From Cycas panzhihuaensis (Eukaryota; Cycadophyta), in NCBI GenBank assembly GCA_023213395.1, contig CM041465.1, forward strand, positions 103,423,741 through 103,487,740: 64,000 bases of DNA, written 5' to 3'. This document shows, piece after piece, positions 22,522 to 39,365 of this stretch; the stretch's first letter is position 1, and each line of letters begins with the position of its first letter. The position numbers and the translations under genes are program-made. The notes below the pieces were generated by a model. The model saw nothing but the letters and a program-made list of their open reading frames with translations, did no database searches and had not been told where the DNA came from.

Positions 22522-25017
22522 GTTACCAAAATTTATAACCACTGCATTTCAAAATAAAGTCTTATTCAAATATTTCTAAAAGTATAGTTTTGAAATAATG
22601 TGTCATATTACCTAAAAGGTTGCTAGGTTCTAAGTTTATGGTTCTCCAAGGAAGCCTTCAGTTACTATTTTGTCTAGTGGCACCTACCCATAAGTGGAAA
22701 ATAAGGGACTCAATATACTAGTATGTGAGCATTAGGCTTTATACACCTCAATATGTAGGCTACTAAGAAGGTACAAGACCCCCTTACTTGTTGATCTACC
22801 TGTGTCAGACTTATACATAGTGATAGATCTAGTAATAATGGCTTTTTAAACTAAGGCACTCACCCTCTTAGGTCTAGCCTGGTCTCCAAACTCTAAAAAG
22901 AAAGGGTACTCCACCTCATCCTACCACCGTATACACCTAATAGCTAATAACATTCTTCATCTAATATAAGTAGGTCAAGGGCATGTGCAGGGTGGTAACT
23001 TTAGGGGTCCTAACCATTACTCTTGTAAGGCTGAAAAAAGGGTGTTCTTTCAGAAGATTATCTTTTTTAATATGAAAATATATTTTATATATAGTATTAT
23101 TTAAACAAATAAGGTTCCTTTTAAATTATAAATGAAAGCTACTTTAAAAAATAAAATGAAATAAGCCCTTTCTAAATGAAATAAATATGAAATAAATGAG
23201 CCTTTTAATTGATATAAATAAGGTCTAAAATGATATAAAATGAAAAGGAAATGAAAGAGCCTTTAAATAAACTTTTAAAATGCAATAGAATGCACTCTAT
23301 ATTATCTTTTAAAGTGCAATAAAGAGCCTAAAATAAACTTTGAAATAAGTTTTAATAATAAAGTAAAATGGCCTTTAAATAAGCTTAATATCAGCTTTAA
23401 AATAAAATTGAATGAGCTAAAAATAAAGTAAAGTGAAATAGAAGACTTAAAGTAAAAAGAATTAAGGGTTAGAAAGCTTATTGCATGTAAAATAATGTAT
23501 AAATATTGCATTCTTCTTTAAGAGGTAAATCTTCATAATATTCTACCAAAAAACATATGTAAGCCTTAAAAACAAAGTGAAATATGCCAAAGGTAGATAA
23601 GTATCTCAAAAAGACATAAATATATTTGAACAAAGTTAATAAATAGCTCAAAAATAGTGAAAAAAACTCAAACTTAGATTAAACAAAAGGGTTCACATTA
23701 GTAGCCTTAAACACCTATGAAACAACTTTAGATTAATATAAAACTAGCTTTAGTACTTAGTTCACTAAGTTAACTTTCCAATGGATCTAATCATTCAAAA
23801 AACAGACTCTTAAATCAAAAGATGTTAGTAAAACAGTAAAGCTTATTTGTTATGATGGAAATTTGAAGAGGGGGGCTTAAGCCCTTTTACCAAAGCCCTT
23901 GGTTATATGAATGGTGCATATGTCTAGTCACTAGCTTGTGAAAGAGGCTAATAGACTCCAACGATTATGAAATATAGTTTAATTCCTCAAAATCCAAAAT
24001 AATTAAGAATAGTTTAATAAATTTGAAATCTACCTTCTTTGAAACCAAAAATGAGGTCACATGTTGCCCAATGAAACCACTAGATGGGGGCTAAGCAGGG
24101 GATGAACATCAAATTTTGTCAAACTAAATTAAATTTAATTAAACTTTATAAAACTTTGTAAAAGAAATGAATTTAAAAGGATGAAAAAAACATGTAGACA
24201 GGTTTTTTTACGTTTGTTCATATACAGAGAAGTAAAAGTGATTAAAACTGATTAAAAGGACTTCAAATCTCTTTTTAGATCATTCTTGATAATTATAAAA
24301 TGCTCTTAGACCATAAACAGAGAAGAATCTAAGGGAAAAAATGATTAAAATTTGGTTTTTTAAGCTTATGGAGGTTGTGGAGGGAGCATGGTGACGTGGA
24401 GGTCATATGACCAAGAGAGAGACAAAAGACAACTATAAAATGCCTTAAGCTAACACTAGTAAGCCTATAACCCAACTGTAGTGAGATCTGGAGAGATTTA
24501 GAGGCAGAAAGAGTAGTTTTCAAGTTAGTGCACTAGGGGATTCAATAGACAATGGGATAAGGCCAGCTTCTAGAAGTTATATCTCACAATAGAAGAAGTG
24601 GTTTTTCAAACTATTTATTCTGGTGTAGAGAGGACTCAGAGAGGAGCCCAATAAATAGTCACTCAAAGTAGTTTTAATCAATGAGGAGAGCACATTAGCC
24701 TGCAGAAGTTTAAGTATGTGATAAAACCTAAAAAAAATATTGTAAAATAATTAAAAACTTGTAAAATATTAAACAAAATACAAATAGAATTATTCCAAAA
24801 GAATATTAGGCCAAATGTGCCTAATATTGCTACACAAATCTGAAATAATATAGATTATATAGAGCATACGAACCAAAAATAATTAAATATTTAATAAAAC
24901 TATGTAAAAACTATTAATAAATCTTTATAAAATGAATAAATACTCAATGTAAAAGCTTACCATGTATCAAGTGAAATAAATTAGAGCTATGAAATCAAAT
25001 ATAACCAAGACCAAGGT
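22522..25017 (-). other. Long untranslated leader of the copia element
   Basis: About 2.5 kb between primer site and gag without a credible coding frame. 22,600-23,040 is richer in GC than its surroundings; 23,040-24,300 is a purine-rich AT stretch with repeated AATAAA-like and AAAATGAA words. It is unusually long for a copia leader and may contain an intron or an older insertion. Confidence 0.5.
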
Positions 25018-25029
25018 GCTCTAATACCA
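25018..25029 (-). other. copia primer-binding site (tRNA-iMet type)
   Basis: The minus strand reads TGGTATTAGAGC, one change from TGGTATCAGAGC, two bases inside the LTR end at 25,032. Confidence 0.85.
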
Positions 25030-25031
25030 AA

Positions 25032-25321
25032 TGTAGAACAACCGAGGGCAAAGCAGAGTAATGTTAATCCATATTACTAAAAAAATTTAATAAATATCCA
25101 ATTTATGGTGGTGTTAAAGAACATTAGTAAATAATTCACCTCAAATATATAGTTGGGATGTTGGGAGAGAGCCCATCATCGACTAATATTCTTTTTCAAA
25201 TTAAAATAATAAAATAATACATACTTTTTCTAAGTTGGTTATAGACAATTGAAGATGGCCCTACGGGTTCTAAAAGACACAATGCACACTTTTAATAAAA
25301 TGAATGTTATATGTGCTAACA
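25032..25321 (-). repeat. 5' LTR of the copia element
   Basis: Same length (290 bp) and terminal bases as 18,021-18,310. ATAAT follows directly. Confidence 0.92.
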
Positions 25322-27048
25322 ATAATAACATTTAATTTAACCCTTTAATAAACTATTATAAAATCAAAGGCTTATAATTTTCTTACCCATGTTTAATATT
25401 ATCATGATAAGGTTGACTACTTTAGAAATTATTTAAACCTATCATGGTCTATCATATATTGCCTTCCCATGACTCACAAAATTATGCCCTCTAGAATGGC
25501 CTTCCCATATATAATTCACTAACATTTACCTTCCAAGTAACCTTGACCTACTCCCATTTCACCTATTTCTAACTCTCCTAGTTAAGGCCACACCTATAGG
25601 AGAAAAAATAAATTGAAAACCCTTACTCCCATCTACCACACCATGGAACAAACCTATAGAAATGGTTATTTGAGTAGAAAATATGAGAAAACACCTATTT
25701 TTTAAATCAAAGGCTCTATTTTAATAACTTATCAACCTCAATTCTAAACTTTATAACATTAAAAATACCTTAAAAATTCTTAAAATCATAGCATGTAACC
25801 ACTTGTTGGAAATCCCAATGAGTTAACTTTATAATGCAACTAGAAGCACTCAATTTTGATGTCATATGAGGAAGATATGACCACTTTACTAAGCACAGGT
25901 CTATAAAAAATAAAAGAAGGTGAAAATTAACCATGTAGCCTCTTTACGTCTTAGGTCTTGATCATCCATATGATCTCTTAAGTGGCTAGGTGGATTCCAA
26001 TATGTATTGAAAATATTTTAATATTATTTTACAAAGTTTATAAACTTTACTTTATAAAAAAATCAAAGTTTATTGTGTCATTTTACTCCACAACTTACCT
26101 GCCACTTACAAAGGTATATTTGATACCCATTCTTTATCTTTCCATAAATTTTTTATCTGTAAGATTTAGATTTATATTTTTGAATGTTATGAATGCAATG
26201 ATAGCCTCAAATTTGGCTTAAAATATCTCGTGGAGAAGAAATTATAGTTAAAAGTATCAAAGTCTTACCAAATCTACCCAACACTATAAAAAAGCCACCC
26301 AACAATAAAATGAGTCATCTAACTACTATTACACATCATATATACTATAAATCAATATATCTACAAGTGTTATAGTATTTATGGTGGTATGCCTAACACA
26401 CCTATAATCTACTCTAAGTGCCCAAAGCATTACCAAGACTATGTAGCAACCAAATAAATTACTAAAATAGTGTTAAATCCTCTTAACAATATAATGCTTT
26501 CATAGATCTATTATTTGAAAGTGATGATAGCTCTAAATAGAGATGAAATAAGGAAGAAATCAACCCAAATCCTTTACCTGGTAGCACAAACCCTTAATTC
26601 ATCATATAAACTACCCATTAGTTTCTATTTAAATCTCAAATCCTCTTCACAAACCACTATAGCTTAGAAGTAAGAAGAATCTTGCTAGCATATAGCACTT
26701 TCACCATCATACAATAACATTTCAACCTCCAACTTACTGACTAGGTGGTGAACTAATAAAACCTAAATGAACCTAATTTTTGTATTGTACTTTCATACTA
26801 TTAACAAAAACTCTTCTATATGTATAGGTTCTTTTAATCAATAAGCTCTACTTTAAAGCCCTAAAATATGTTAGTTTCTACACATAAACCAACAAACCAT
26901 CAATTGCTCTAAACTATGCCATAAAACCCTCATAAATCACGAGACCATCAAGATACAGGATAAAACCATGGCCTTCCCACCATACCATTAGCTTTATAGG
27001 GTGATCAAGCCTGTATATAAAGCCCCTCTCTTGGACTCACATGCAACA

Positions 27049-27050
<2 letters not shown>
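25322..27050 (-). other. Flank with a Ty3/gypsy RNase H tail, otherwise no recognisable gene
   Basis: Just right of the copia insertion the minus strand reads KKIISL.FYNSLLKG, which fits the end of a Ty3 RNase H (W..KL..DF.I.Y..GK.N..ADALSR) and joins in sense to the ADALSR-like residues at 18,015. RT motifs could not be found further right. The remainder to 27,050 shows nothing coding. Confidence 0.45.
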
Positions 27051-28352
<1,302 letters not shown>

Positions 28353-28574
28353 TGTTAGAATATTAATGTACATTTGATTTATCCCACATGCAAGTGGGTC
28401 CTACTCTTCCATCATGACTTGTATTATAAATACACAATATTATGTATCATATTAAAAGGATGTTGTAAGGATGTTTTGTTAATACAATTTGAGGTACCTT
28501 AGGGTACCGTTTGATTATGTGGAGGAGTTCTATTCTATTTGCTAATATCTTATTGCAGGTTCTATTTTTCAACA
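28353..28574 (+). repeat. 5' LTR of E1
   Basis: 222 bp. Contains a TATA-like TATAAATA at 28,425-28,432 and a small inverted repeat CCCACATGCAAGTGGG at 28,383-28,398. It appears identical to the 5' LTR of E2 and differs from both 3' LTRs at shared positions in its last third. Confidence 0.92.
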
Positions 28575-30006
28575 TGGTATCAGAGCGCCTAGGTTGAGAG
28601 AGGTATTTTTGTTCTGTATTAGAGCAGTGATTTGGGAGGTGCCATAACATTGAAATTTCTGAAAAGCAATAGCGAAATTGAGACGAAATAGCTTATTCCG
28701 TAAAATTTGAGTGGTTGCACTACAGATTTTGGGGTGAAAGTGCAAAAATTGCAGCAGAATTAATTTTGGCCTGCATTTTTTTCGTCACTGTATTTTTGGG
28801 ACAGATCTGCAACCTCAACTTCAAGGAGCCATAACTTTGGCTACAGGTATCCAAATGACCTCAAATTTTTTTCGATTCTGTGCGTTTTTGAATTCTCTTT
28901 CTAATGGAAGTAGTTTAGGGTTCATCAGATTTTAGAATAAAAAATTATTATTAGTTTTTCAAAAGGTACTATTATAGCCCCTAGAAACCCTAATTGTGAA
29001 ATTCTTAAAAGGAGCATAACTTTTTATCTAGATATTAGAATTCAATTTCGTCTAAACCGTTGGAATTATATTTTAGAAGCCATCATTTTCATCCATATTT
29101 TATGTATTTTTGAGCTATATTTTTTTCAAAAATAAGTTTTTGGGAATTTAAGGGTTTCATATTGATATGGTGACATTAATGAGGTAATGGTAATGAGGTG
29201 ATTGTTTGATGCTCTCTTACATATATTGTGCTTGGGAGAGTATTGTTGCAATGTGAGATGACATTAAGTCATGTTGATATGAATGTATTTGGCACTATAT
29301 TGATGATTTGAAGTGCATGATGGTGATTGTTTAATGGAAAATTAAGTGCCTTCTTACATGTATTCATATGAGAGAGCTATTGTGATGATGACATAGTATG
29401 GTGATGAAGCAACAATGCATGTGTTTGCATGAATGAGTTGGGTGGCATATGGTGATTTAGTGCTCCTTGGAATATGATTTATGTGAAGGGACTTTATGGG
29501 CATGATAAGACTAATTTGAGGGCAAGAAAGATAGTGATATGAGGTGATGAAATGCTTCTGACATGTGAGGTTAACATGACAAGATTGGGCAATTATTAGG
29601 TATGTTTTGAGGATGAGATTAGGGATGTTTGATGATGTGTTCTAGTTAATTGAATGGGCAAAGAAAGATGAGTTTCTTGTTGAAGATACCTAAGTTGCAA
29701 GGAAGCAAAATTATTAAATAGTATAATGGCATGAGTTGTATGTTTTGGATAATCAAGTGAAGTGTGTGTCTTGGTAGCAACATATGACATGTATGATAAT
29801 TGTGAGATTTATGAGGTAGTGATTTAGTGAAGTGAGTGTTTGGATTCTACGTGACTAGTTGGTGATATGCGAAAGGCAATGATGTGAGGATAAAGTCAAT
29901 GATGTGAAAGATATGAGATATGAGAGAATTTGGTGAGTATGATTAATGAGCAAGTTACCAATGTTAGGTGAGTTTGTTGATTGAAAAAGGGATACATTGT
30001 TTAGAG

Positions 30007-30930
30007 ATGGCATTTATAATCATGGAAGAGAATGATGTGGTTATGTATGTTCCTGAAACAAATGAATATTACTTGAAGGATTCATTTCTTCCAATACTTA
30101 AGTGCAATGGTGAAGACTACTTCTTTTGGACAATTAAAATGAGATGTCTATTCATAGCTAGAGGTTTGTGGAAGATTGTCACTGATGAATATGATATCCC
30201 TAATGATGAAGAAGAAAAGGAAATACTTGAGAAGAAAGATAGAAAAGCATTCATTATGATTCGTGCTGCATTCAATGAGGTTGATCTTCCTTCCAAATTC
30301 CATTTTATCATTCCTATGATTCTACATGCAAGTAGTGCTAAAAAAGCTTGGAATTTTTTAAGGGAAGTATTTGAACAATCTCCTAAAAAGACACAACGAA
30401 TGATTGAAAAGGCAATTAAGTTCAGTTATGGTTATGGTATAGGTACAATAAATGAAGAAAATATCAACAACACTGATGAAATGACATGTTAAGATGAAGA
30501 ATATATGAGTACTAATGAAATTTCTACTGAATGTAAGGAAATGATGGTTGAGTGCATCGATGAGACTACAACTATCAATAAAGACATTGAAAGTGATGAG
30601 TTGATAAAGGTTTATATAGATGACACCATTATTTCAAGAGAAATTGAATATGAATCTGATGATCTCATAAAGGATGAGTTTTGTATTGATTCAAGTCTAA
30701 ATGATGCTCCTACTTTGAGCATTGATTCAAAGAGTATGCAATTTGATCAAGATTCCGCTCCAAAGGTAGAAGAAATCACTATTGTACATGGTGATCAAGA
30801 GTTTATACAAGATAATGATGACAAGCAAGTTGTGATTGAAGATGGTTGTTTACAGGATCTACATCAAAATCATACTAGACCAGGCACGATGAAGAATCAT
30901 GATTTGTACTTGCTAGAGTTGCTACATTAA
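30007..30930 (+). pseudogene. Gag-like protein of E1, with in-frame TAA and acidic C-terminal part
   Basis: From ATG 30,007 the frame runs to TAA at 30,490, then continues in the same frame to 30,930 (about 308 codons in all). The first part has the copia gag pattern: FLPILKCNGEDYFFWTIKMR, LWKIVTDEYDIP, a lysine-rich stretch, AFNEVDLPSKFHFIIPMI and AKKAWNFLREVFEQS, resembling DUF4219/UBN2-type gag. The second part is strongly acidic with repeated D/E-rich motifs (ESDELIKVYIDDTIIS; EYESDDLIKDEF) and no zinc knuckle. The stop separates the two parts and is present in E2 as well. Whether it was functional (readthrough) or is decay cannot be decided. A GTG 39 bp upstream is in frame but is not a likely plant start. 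Confidence 0.75.
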
Positions 30931-31143
30931 CATCATCACTACAAGATTGAAGACAGAAATCAAACTACGGATATTATCTTACAAAGGTATCAGTACAGAA
31001 TCAGAGACAAAAATTAAAATGAAGACATCATTCTATAGCATAGACATCACTACAAGATTGAAGACAAGGATCAAGTTGCAGACATCATTCTCAAGATATT
31101 TCCAAGGACAAACCGTTGCAAATACAAATAACCCAAATGTACA
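30931..31143 (+). repeat. Short direct repeats in the 3' non-coding part of E1
   Basis: CATCACTACAAGATTGAAGA occurs twice, about 110 bp apart (near 30,934 and 31,046), with related GACATCATTCT segments between and after. The same arrangement is in E2. No coding frame. Confidence 0.7.
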
Positions 31144-31154
31144 TTAAGGGGGAG

Positions 31155-32694
<1,540 letters not shown>

Positions 32695-32916
32695 TGTTAG
32701 AATATTAATGTACATTTGATTTATCCCACATGCAAGTGGGTCCTACTCTTCCATCATGACTTGTATTATAAATACACAATATTATGTATCATATTAAAAG
32801 GATGTTGTAAGGATGTTTTGTTAATACAATTTGAGGTACCTTAGGGTACCGTTTGATTATGTGGAGGAGTTCTATTCTATTTGCTAATATCTTATTGCAG
32901 GTTCTATTTTTCAACA
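32695..32916 (+). repeat. 5' LTR of E2
   Basis: 222 bp, appears identical to the 5' LTR of E1 and adjoins the primer site TGGTATCAGAGC. Confidence 0.92.
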
Positions 32917-34346
32917 TGGTATCAGAGCGCCTAGGTTGAGAGAGGTATTTTTGTTCAGACAGAGCAGTGATTTGGGAGGTGCCATAACATTGAAATTTCT
33001 GAAAAGCAATAGCGAAATTGAGACGAAATAGCTTATTCCGTAAAATTTGAGTGGTCGCACTACAGATTTTGGGGTGAAAGTGCAAAAATTGCAGCAGAAT
33101 TAATTTTGGCCTGCATTTTTTTCGTCGCCGTATTTTTGGGACAGATCTGCAACCTCAACTTCAAGGAGCCATAACTTTGGCTACAGGTATCCAAATGACC
33201 TCAAATTTTTTTCGATTCTGTGCGTTTTTGAATTCTCTTTCTAATGGAAGTAGTTTAGGGTTCATCAGAGTTTAGAATAAAAAATTATTATTAGTTTTTC
33301 AAAAGGTACTATTATAGCCCCTAGAAACCCTAATTGTGAAATTCTTAAAAGGAGCATAACTTTTTATCTAGATATTAGAATTCAATTTCGTCTAAACCGT
33401 TGGAATTATATTTTAGAAGCCATCATTTTCATCCATATTTTATGTATTTTTGAGCTATATTTTTTTCAAAAATAAGTTTTTGGGAATTTAAGGGTTTCAT
33501 ATTGATATGGTGACATTAATGAGGTAATGGTAATGAGGTGATTATTTGATGCTCTCTTACATATATTGTGCTTGGGAGAGTATTGTTGCAATGTGAGATG
33601 ACATTAAGTCATGTTGATATGAATGTATTTGGCACTATATTGATGATTTGAAGTGCATGATGGTGATTGTTTAATGGAAAATTAAGTGCCTTCTTACATG
33701 TATTCATATGAGAGAGCTATTGTGATGATGACATAGTATGGTGATGAAGCAACAATGCATGTGTTTGCATGAATGAGTTGGGTGGCATATGGTGATTTAG
33801 TGCTCCTTGGAATATGATTTATGTGAAGGGACTTTATGGGCATGATAAGACTAATTTGAGGGCAAGAAAGATAGTGATATGAGGTGATGAAATGCTTCTG
33901 ACATGTGAGGTTAACATGACAAGATTGGGCAATTATTAGGCATGTTTTGAGGATGAGATTAGGGATGTTTGATGATGTGTTCTAGTTAATTGAATGGGCA
34001 AAGAAAGATGAGTTTCTTGTTGAAGATACCTAAGTTGCAAGGAAGCAAAATTATTAAATAGTATAATGGCATGAGTTGTATGTTTTGGATAATCAAGTGA
34101 AGTGTGTGTCTTGGTAGCAACATATGACATGTATGATAATTGTGAGATTTATGAGGTAGTGATTTAGTGAAGTGAGTGTTTGGATTCTACGTGACTAGTT
34201 GGTGATATGCGAAAGGCAATGATGTGAGGATAAAGTCAATGATGTGAAAGATATGAGATATGAGAGAATTTGGTGAGTATGATTAATGAGCAAGTTACCA
34301 ATGTTAGGTGAGTTTGTTGATTGAAAAAGGGATACATTGTTTAGAG

Positions 34347-35267
34347 ATGGCATTTATAATCATGGAAGAGAATGATGTGGTTATGTATGTTCCTGAAACA
34401 AATGAATATTACTTGAAGGATTCATTTCTTCCAATACTTAAGGGCAAGGGTGAAGACTACTTTTGGACAATTAAAATGAGATGTCTATTCATAGCTAGAG
34501 GTTTGTGGAAGATTGTCACTGATGAATATGATATCCCTAATGATGAAGAAGAAAAGGAAATACTTGAGAAGAAAGATAGAAAAGCATTCATTATGATTCG
34601 TGCTGCATTCAATGAGGTTGATCTTCCTTCCAAATTCCATTTTATCATTCCTATGATTCTACATGCAAGTAGTGCTAAAAAAGCTTGGAATTTTTTAAGG
34701 GAAGTATTTGAACAATCTCCTAAAGAGACACAACGAATGATTGAAAAGGCAATTAAGTTCAGTTATGGTTATGGTATAGGTACAATAAATGAAGAAAATA
34801 TCAACAACACTGATGAAATGACATGTTAAGATGAAGAATATATGAGTACTAATGAAATTTCTACTGAATGTAAGGAAATGATGGTTGAGTGCATCGATGA
34901 GACTACAACTATCAATAAAGACATTGAAAGTGATGAGTTGATAAAGGTTTATATAGATGACACCATTATTTCAAGAGAAATTGAATATGAATCTGATGAT
35001 CTCATAAAGGATGAGTTTTGTATTGATTCAAGTCTAAATGATGCTCCTACTTTGAGCATTGATTCAAAGAGTATGCAATTTGATCAAGATTCCGCTCCAA
35101 AGGTAGAAGAAATCACTATTGTACATGGTGATCAAGAGTTTATACAAGATAATGATGACAAGCAAGTTGTGATTGAAGATGGTTGTTTACAGGATCTACA
35201 TCAAAATCAGACTAGACTATGCACGATGAAGAATCATGATTTGTACTTGCTAGAGTTGCTACATTAA
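34347..35267 (+). pseudogene. Gag-like protein of E2, with the same in-frame TAA
   Basis: ATG 34,347, TAA at 34,827-34,829, frame continuing to 35,267. Differs from E1 by one missing phenylalanine codon in the EDYFW motif and by a few substitutions (KGKGEDY for KCNGEDY, SPKET for SPKKT, TRLCT for TRPGT). Domain order is as in E1: copia-type gag, then an acidic segment. Confidence 0.75.
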
Positions 35268-35487
35268 CATCATCACTACAAGATTGAAGACAGAAATCAA
35301 ACTACGGATATTATCTTACAAAGGTATCGATGTAATCGAGACAAAATTAAAATGAAGACATCATTCTATAGCATAGACATCACTACAAGATTGAAGACAA
35401 GGATCAAGTTGCAGACATCATTCTCAAGATATTTCCAAGGACAAACCGTTGCAAATACAAATAACCCAAATGTACATTAAGGGGGAG

Positions 35488-35709
35488 TGTTAGAATATTA
35501 ATGTACATTTGATTTATCCCACATGCAAGTGGGTCCTACTCTTCCATCATGACTTGTATTATAAATACACAATATTATGTATCATATTAAAAGGATGTTG
35601 TAAGGATGTTTTGTTAATACAATTTGAGGTACCTTAGGGTACCGTTTGATCATGTGGAGGAGTTCTATTCTGTTTGCCAATATCTTATTGCAGGTTCTAT
35701 TTTCCAACA
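35488..35709 (+). repeat. 3' LTR of E2
   Basis: 222 bp, preceded by TTAAGGGGGAG and followed by TGTAT. Confidence 0.92.
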
Positions 35710-37703
<1,994 letters not shown>

Positions 37704-39259
37704 GATAAAACATGCAAATAACTAAACTAAAAATAAATTAAATGCATGATAAACCTTTAATGGATTTAAGATAATTATAACATCTACACTTCGATTAGAT
37801 TTAGTGCATAACTACCAACATGCTCAAGGTTCATGACACTAACATACTCTAAGTGCTCATAGCAACATGCTCTAGGCTCATGAAACCAATATTCTTCCAA
37901 GTGCCCCATAAAACTGTAGTTCAAAACCATCCACGACCTATAACAAAACCTCACCTAATAAACAAATAGGCTACCCCACTCACTAGTTATAAAGATGCTT
38001 ACTTAAATAAGTTTAAAATAAACCCTTGACAGGTGTACATGCTCATAGTCTTATAGTCTAATTGGGGTTAAAATAGACTTGAACTAGGACTCGAGTACCA
38101 CTTGTTAGGAATAAATAGCCATACACAGGTTAGGGCTATATAAAATTATAAAGATATAAAGACATATAGGTGAATAATAAATGAAAGATATATATAAATA
38201 CCCAACATAATATACTTATGAGAAATGATCATTTCCAATTATATTATGCCAAATCAATACATATATATTTGTCTATCTATATGTACGTATGTATTAATTA
38301 CCCCTTTAATGTGCACTAGAGGGTCATAGTACACATATTTCTTCATGTAAAAAGTCATTAGTTGAAGTATGTGTACTATCCTTTAGTGCACATCAAAGAG
38401 GTAATCATAACAATTTAATATTCATGGGTTAAACATTATCCAATACATGTATCTTTATATTATTTATAAATCACTAGTTCAAAACAAGGCTAATTTAAAT
38501 TGATCATATTTTTGTAGTTATTATACTACTATGTAAACTAATGTAGTACTCTATTATTCAGGTATAAACATCTAAATATGATTTTATCCTTATTAGAGCA
38601 AGGATGAGTATTAAAATATGTTTGCATTGTTGCCAACTATGTTGTAGGTCTAAGTCCTTTTCTAAATCAAAAAACTTTAAGTGAACCTTCATATTTTTAA
38701 TTATTAAATCTTCCATCCCTTTAGATTCCTTTATTTAGAGTTATTCATAATAAATTATCCTTTTCATGATATGCCTTCCCTCTTTTTAATGCTTAGGACT
38801 TTATCCATATCCTCTACTAAATAAAACACATCCTTGGTAAGTTTATCTATTGAATTTTATAGTAATTTCACAAAATCCTATAATGATATTACTACATATA
38901 TAGAATATTGGGGCTCCTTGACTTATTTAGTAAGTTTTTTTAATTTTTGTACCATATTTTTTTTTAGGAGTAGTGCTCTAAGCTCTTCAAAGAGAAGTTA
39001 GCCTTAATCTTTAAGTACTACTTCCTGAACAAAACTCTAAAATGGCCCTCTCTTATTACCTTACCTTATAAATTTATACATGGATGAATAGGTTATAAAA
39101 ATATATATGGAATTAAAAAAAAAGAAACACTAAAATTAGATACTATATGGTCAAATTTTAATCACTAAAAGGTTGACAACCAGACTCCACAAAACACCCC
39201 AAATTTCTTTTAGTCAACTTTTGAGGTTAAAATCTCAAAGCTATATAGCTCCAAAATAT

Positions 39260-39260
<1 letters not shown>
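37704..39260. other. AT-rich region without recognisable gene
   Basis: No credible coding frame. 37,840-37,910 contains short repeated phrases around AACATGCTC and CTCATG. Near 38,080-38,125 a sequence ending ACTCGAGTACCACTTGTTAGG could be an LTR/primer junction on the minus strand, but no second LTR was found. Confidence 0.4.
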
Positions 39261-39342
<82 letters not shown>

Positions 39343-39365
39343 GTATGTATGTATATAGATATATA
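39261..39365. repeat. Compound microsatellite (TA)n(CA)n(TA)n
   Basis: A TA run, then TACATACATA, an AC run of about 20 bases (39,305-39,326), a second TA run and TGTATGTATG. Confidence 0.95.

Larger units (their letters stand above)
18021..25321 (-). mobile_element. Full-length Ty1/copia retrotransposon with target-site duplication ATAAT
   Basis: Two direct LTRs of 290 bp (18,021-18,310 and 25,032-25,321) flank a 6.7-kb interior. Five-base duplications ATAAT stand at 18,016-18,020 and 25,322-25,326. On the minus strand the LTR reads TGTTA..ACA, the primer site TGGTATTAGAGC is at 25,029-25,018, and the coding order is gag, protease, integrase, RT, RNase H, the copia order. The LTRs differ by roughly 20 per cent, so the insertion is old. 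It split a Ty3/gypsy element between RNase H and integrase. Confidence 0.92.
32695..35709 (+). mobile_element. Gag-only copia-type retrotransposon, copy E2 (duplicate of E1)
   Basis: Same structure as E1: 222-bp LTRs (32,695-32,916; 35,488-35,709), primer site at 32,917-32,928, polypurine tract at about 35,477-35,487, TGTAT at both outer ends. Nearly identical to E1 over the whole length, including the interior stop; differences are scattered substitutions, a few small indels and local scrambles (for example 32,954-32,960 and 35,325-35,345). LTR variants show that E1 and E2 arose by duplication of one inserted element. Confidence 0.92.

Noticed and set aside
38080-38125. Possible LTR/primer junction on the minus strand
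   Set aside because: Primer similarity is weak and no partner LTR was found; kept only as a remark.
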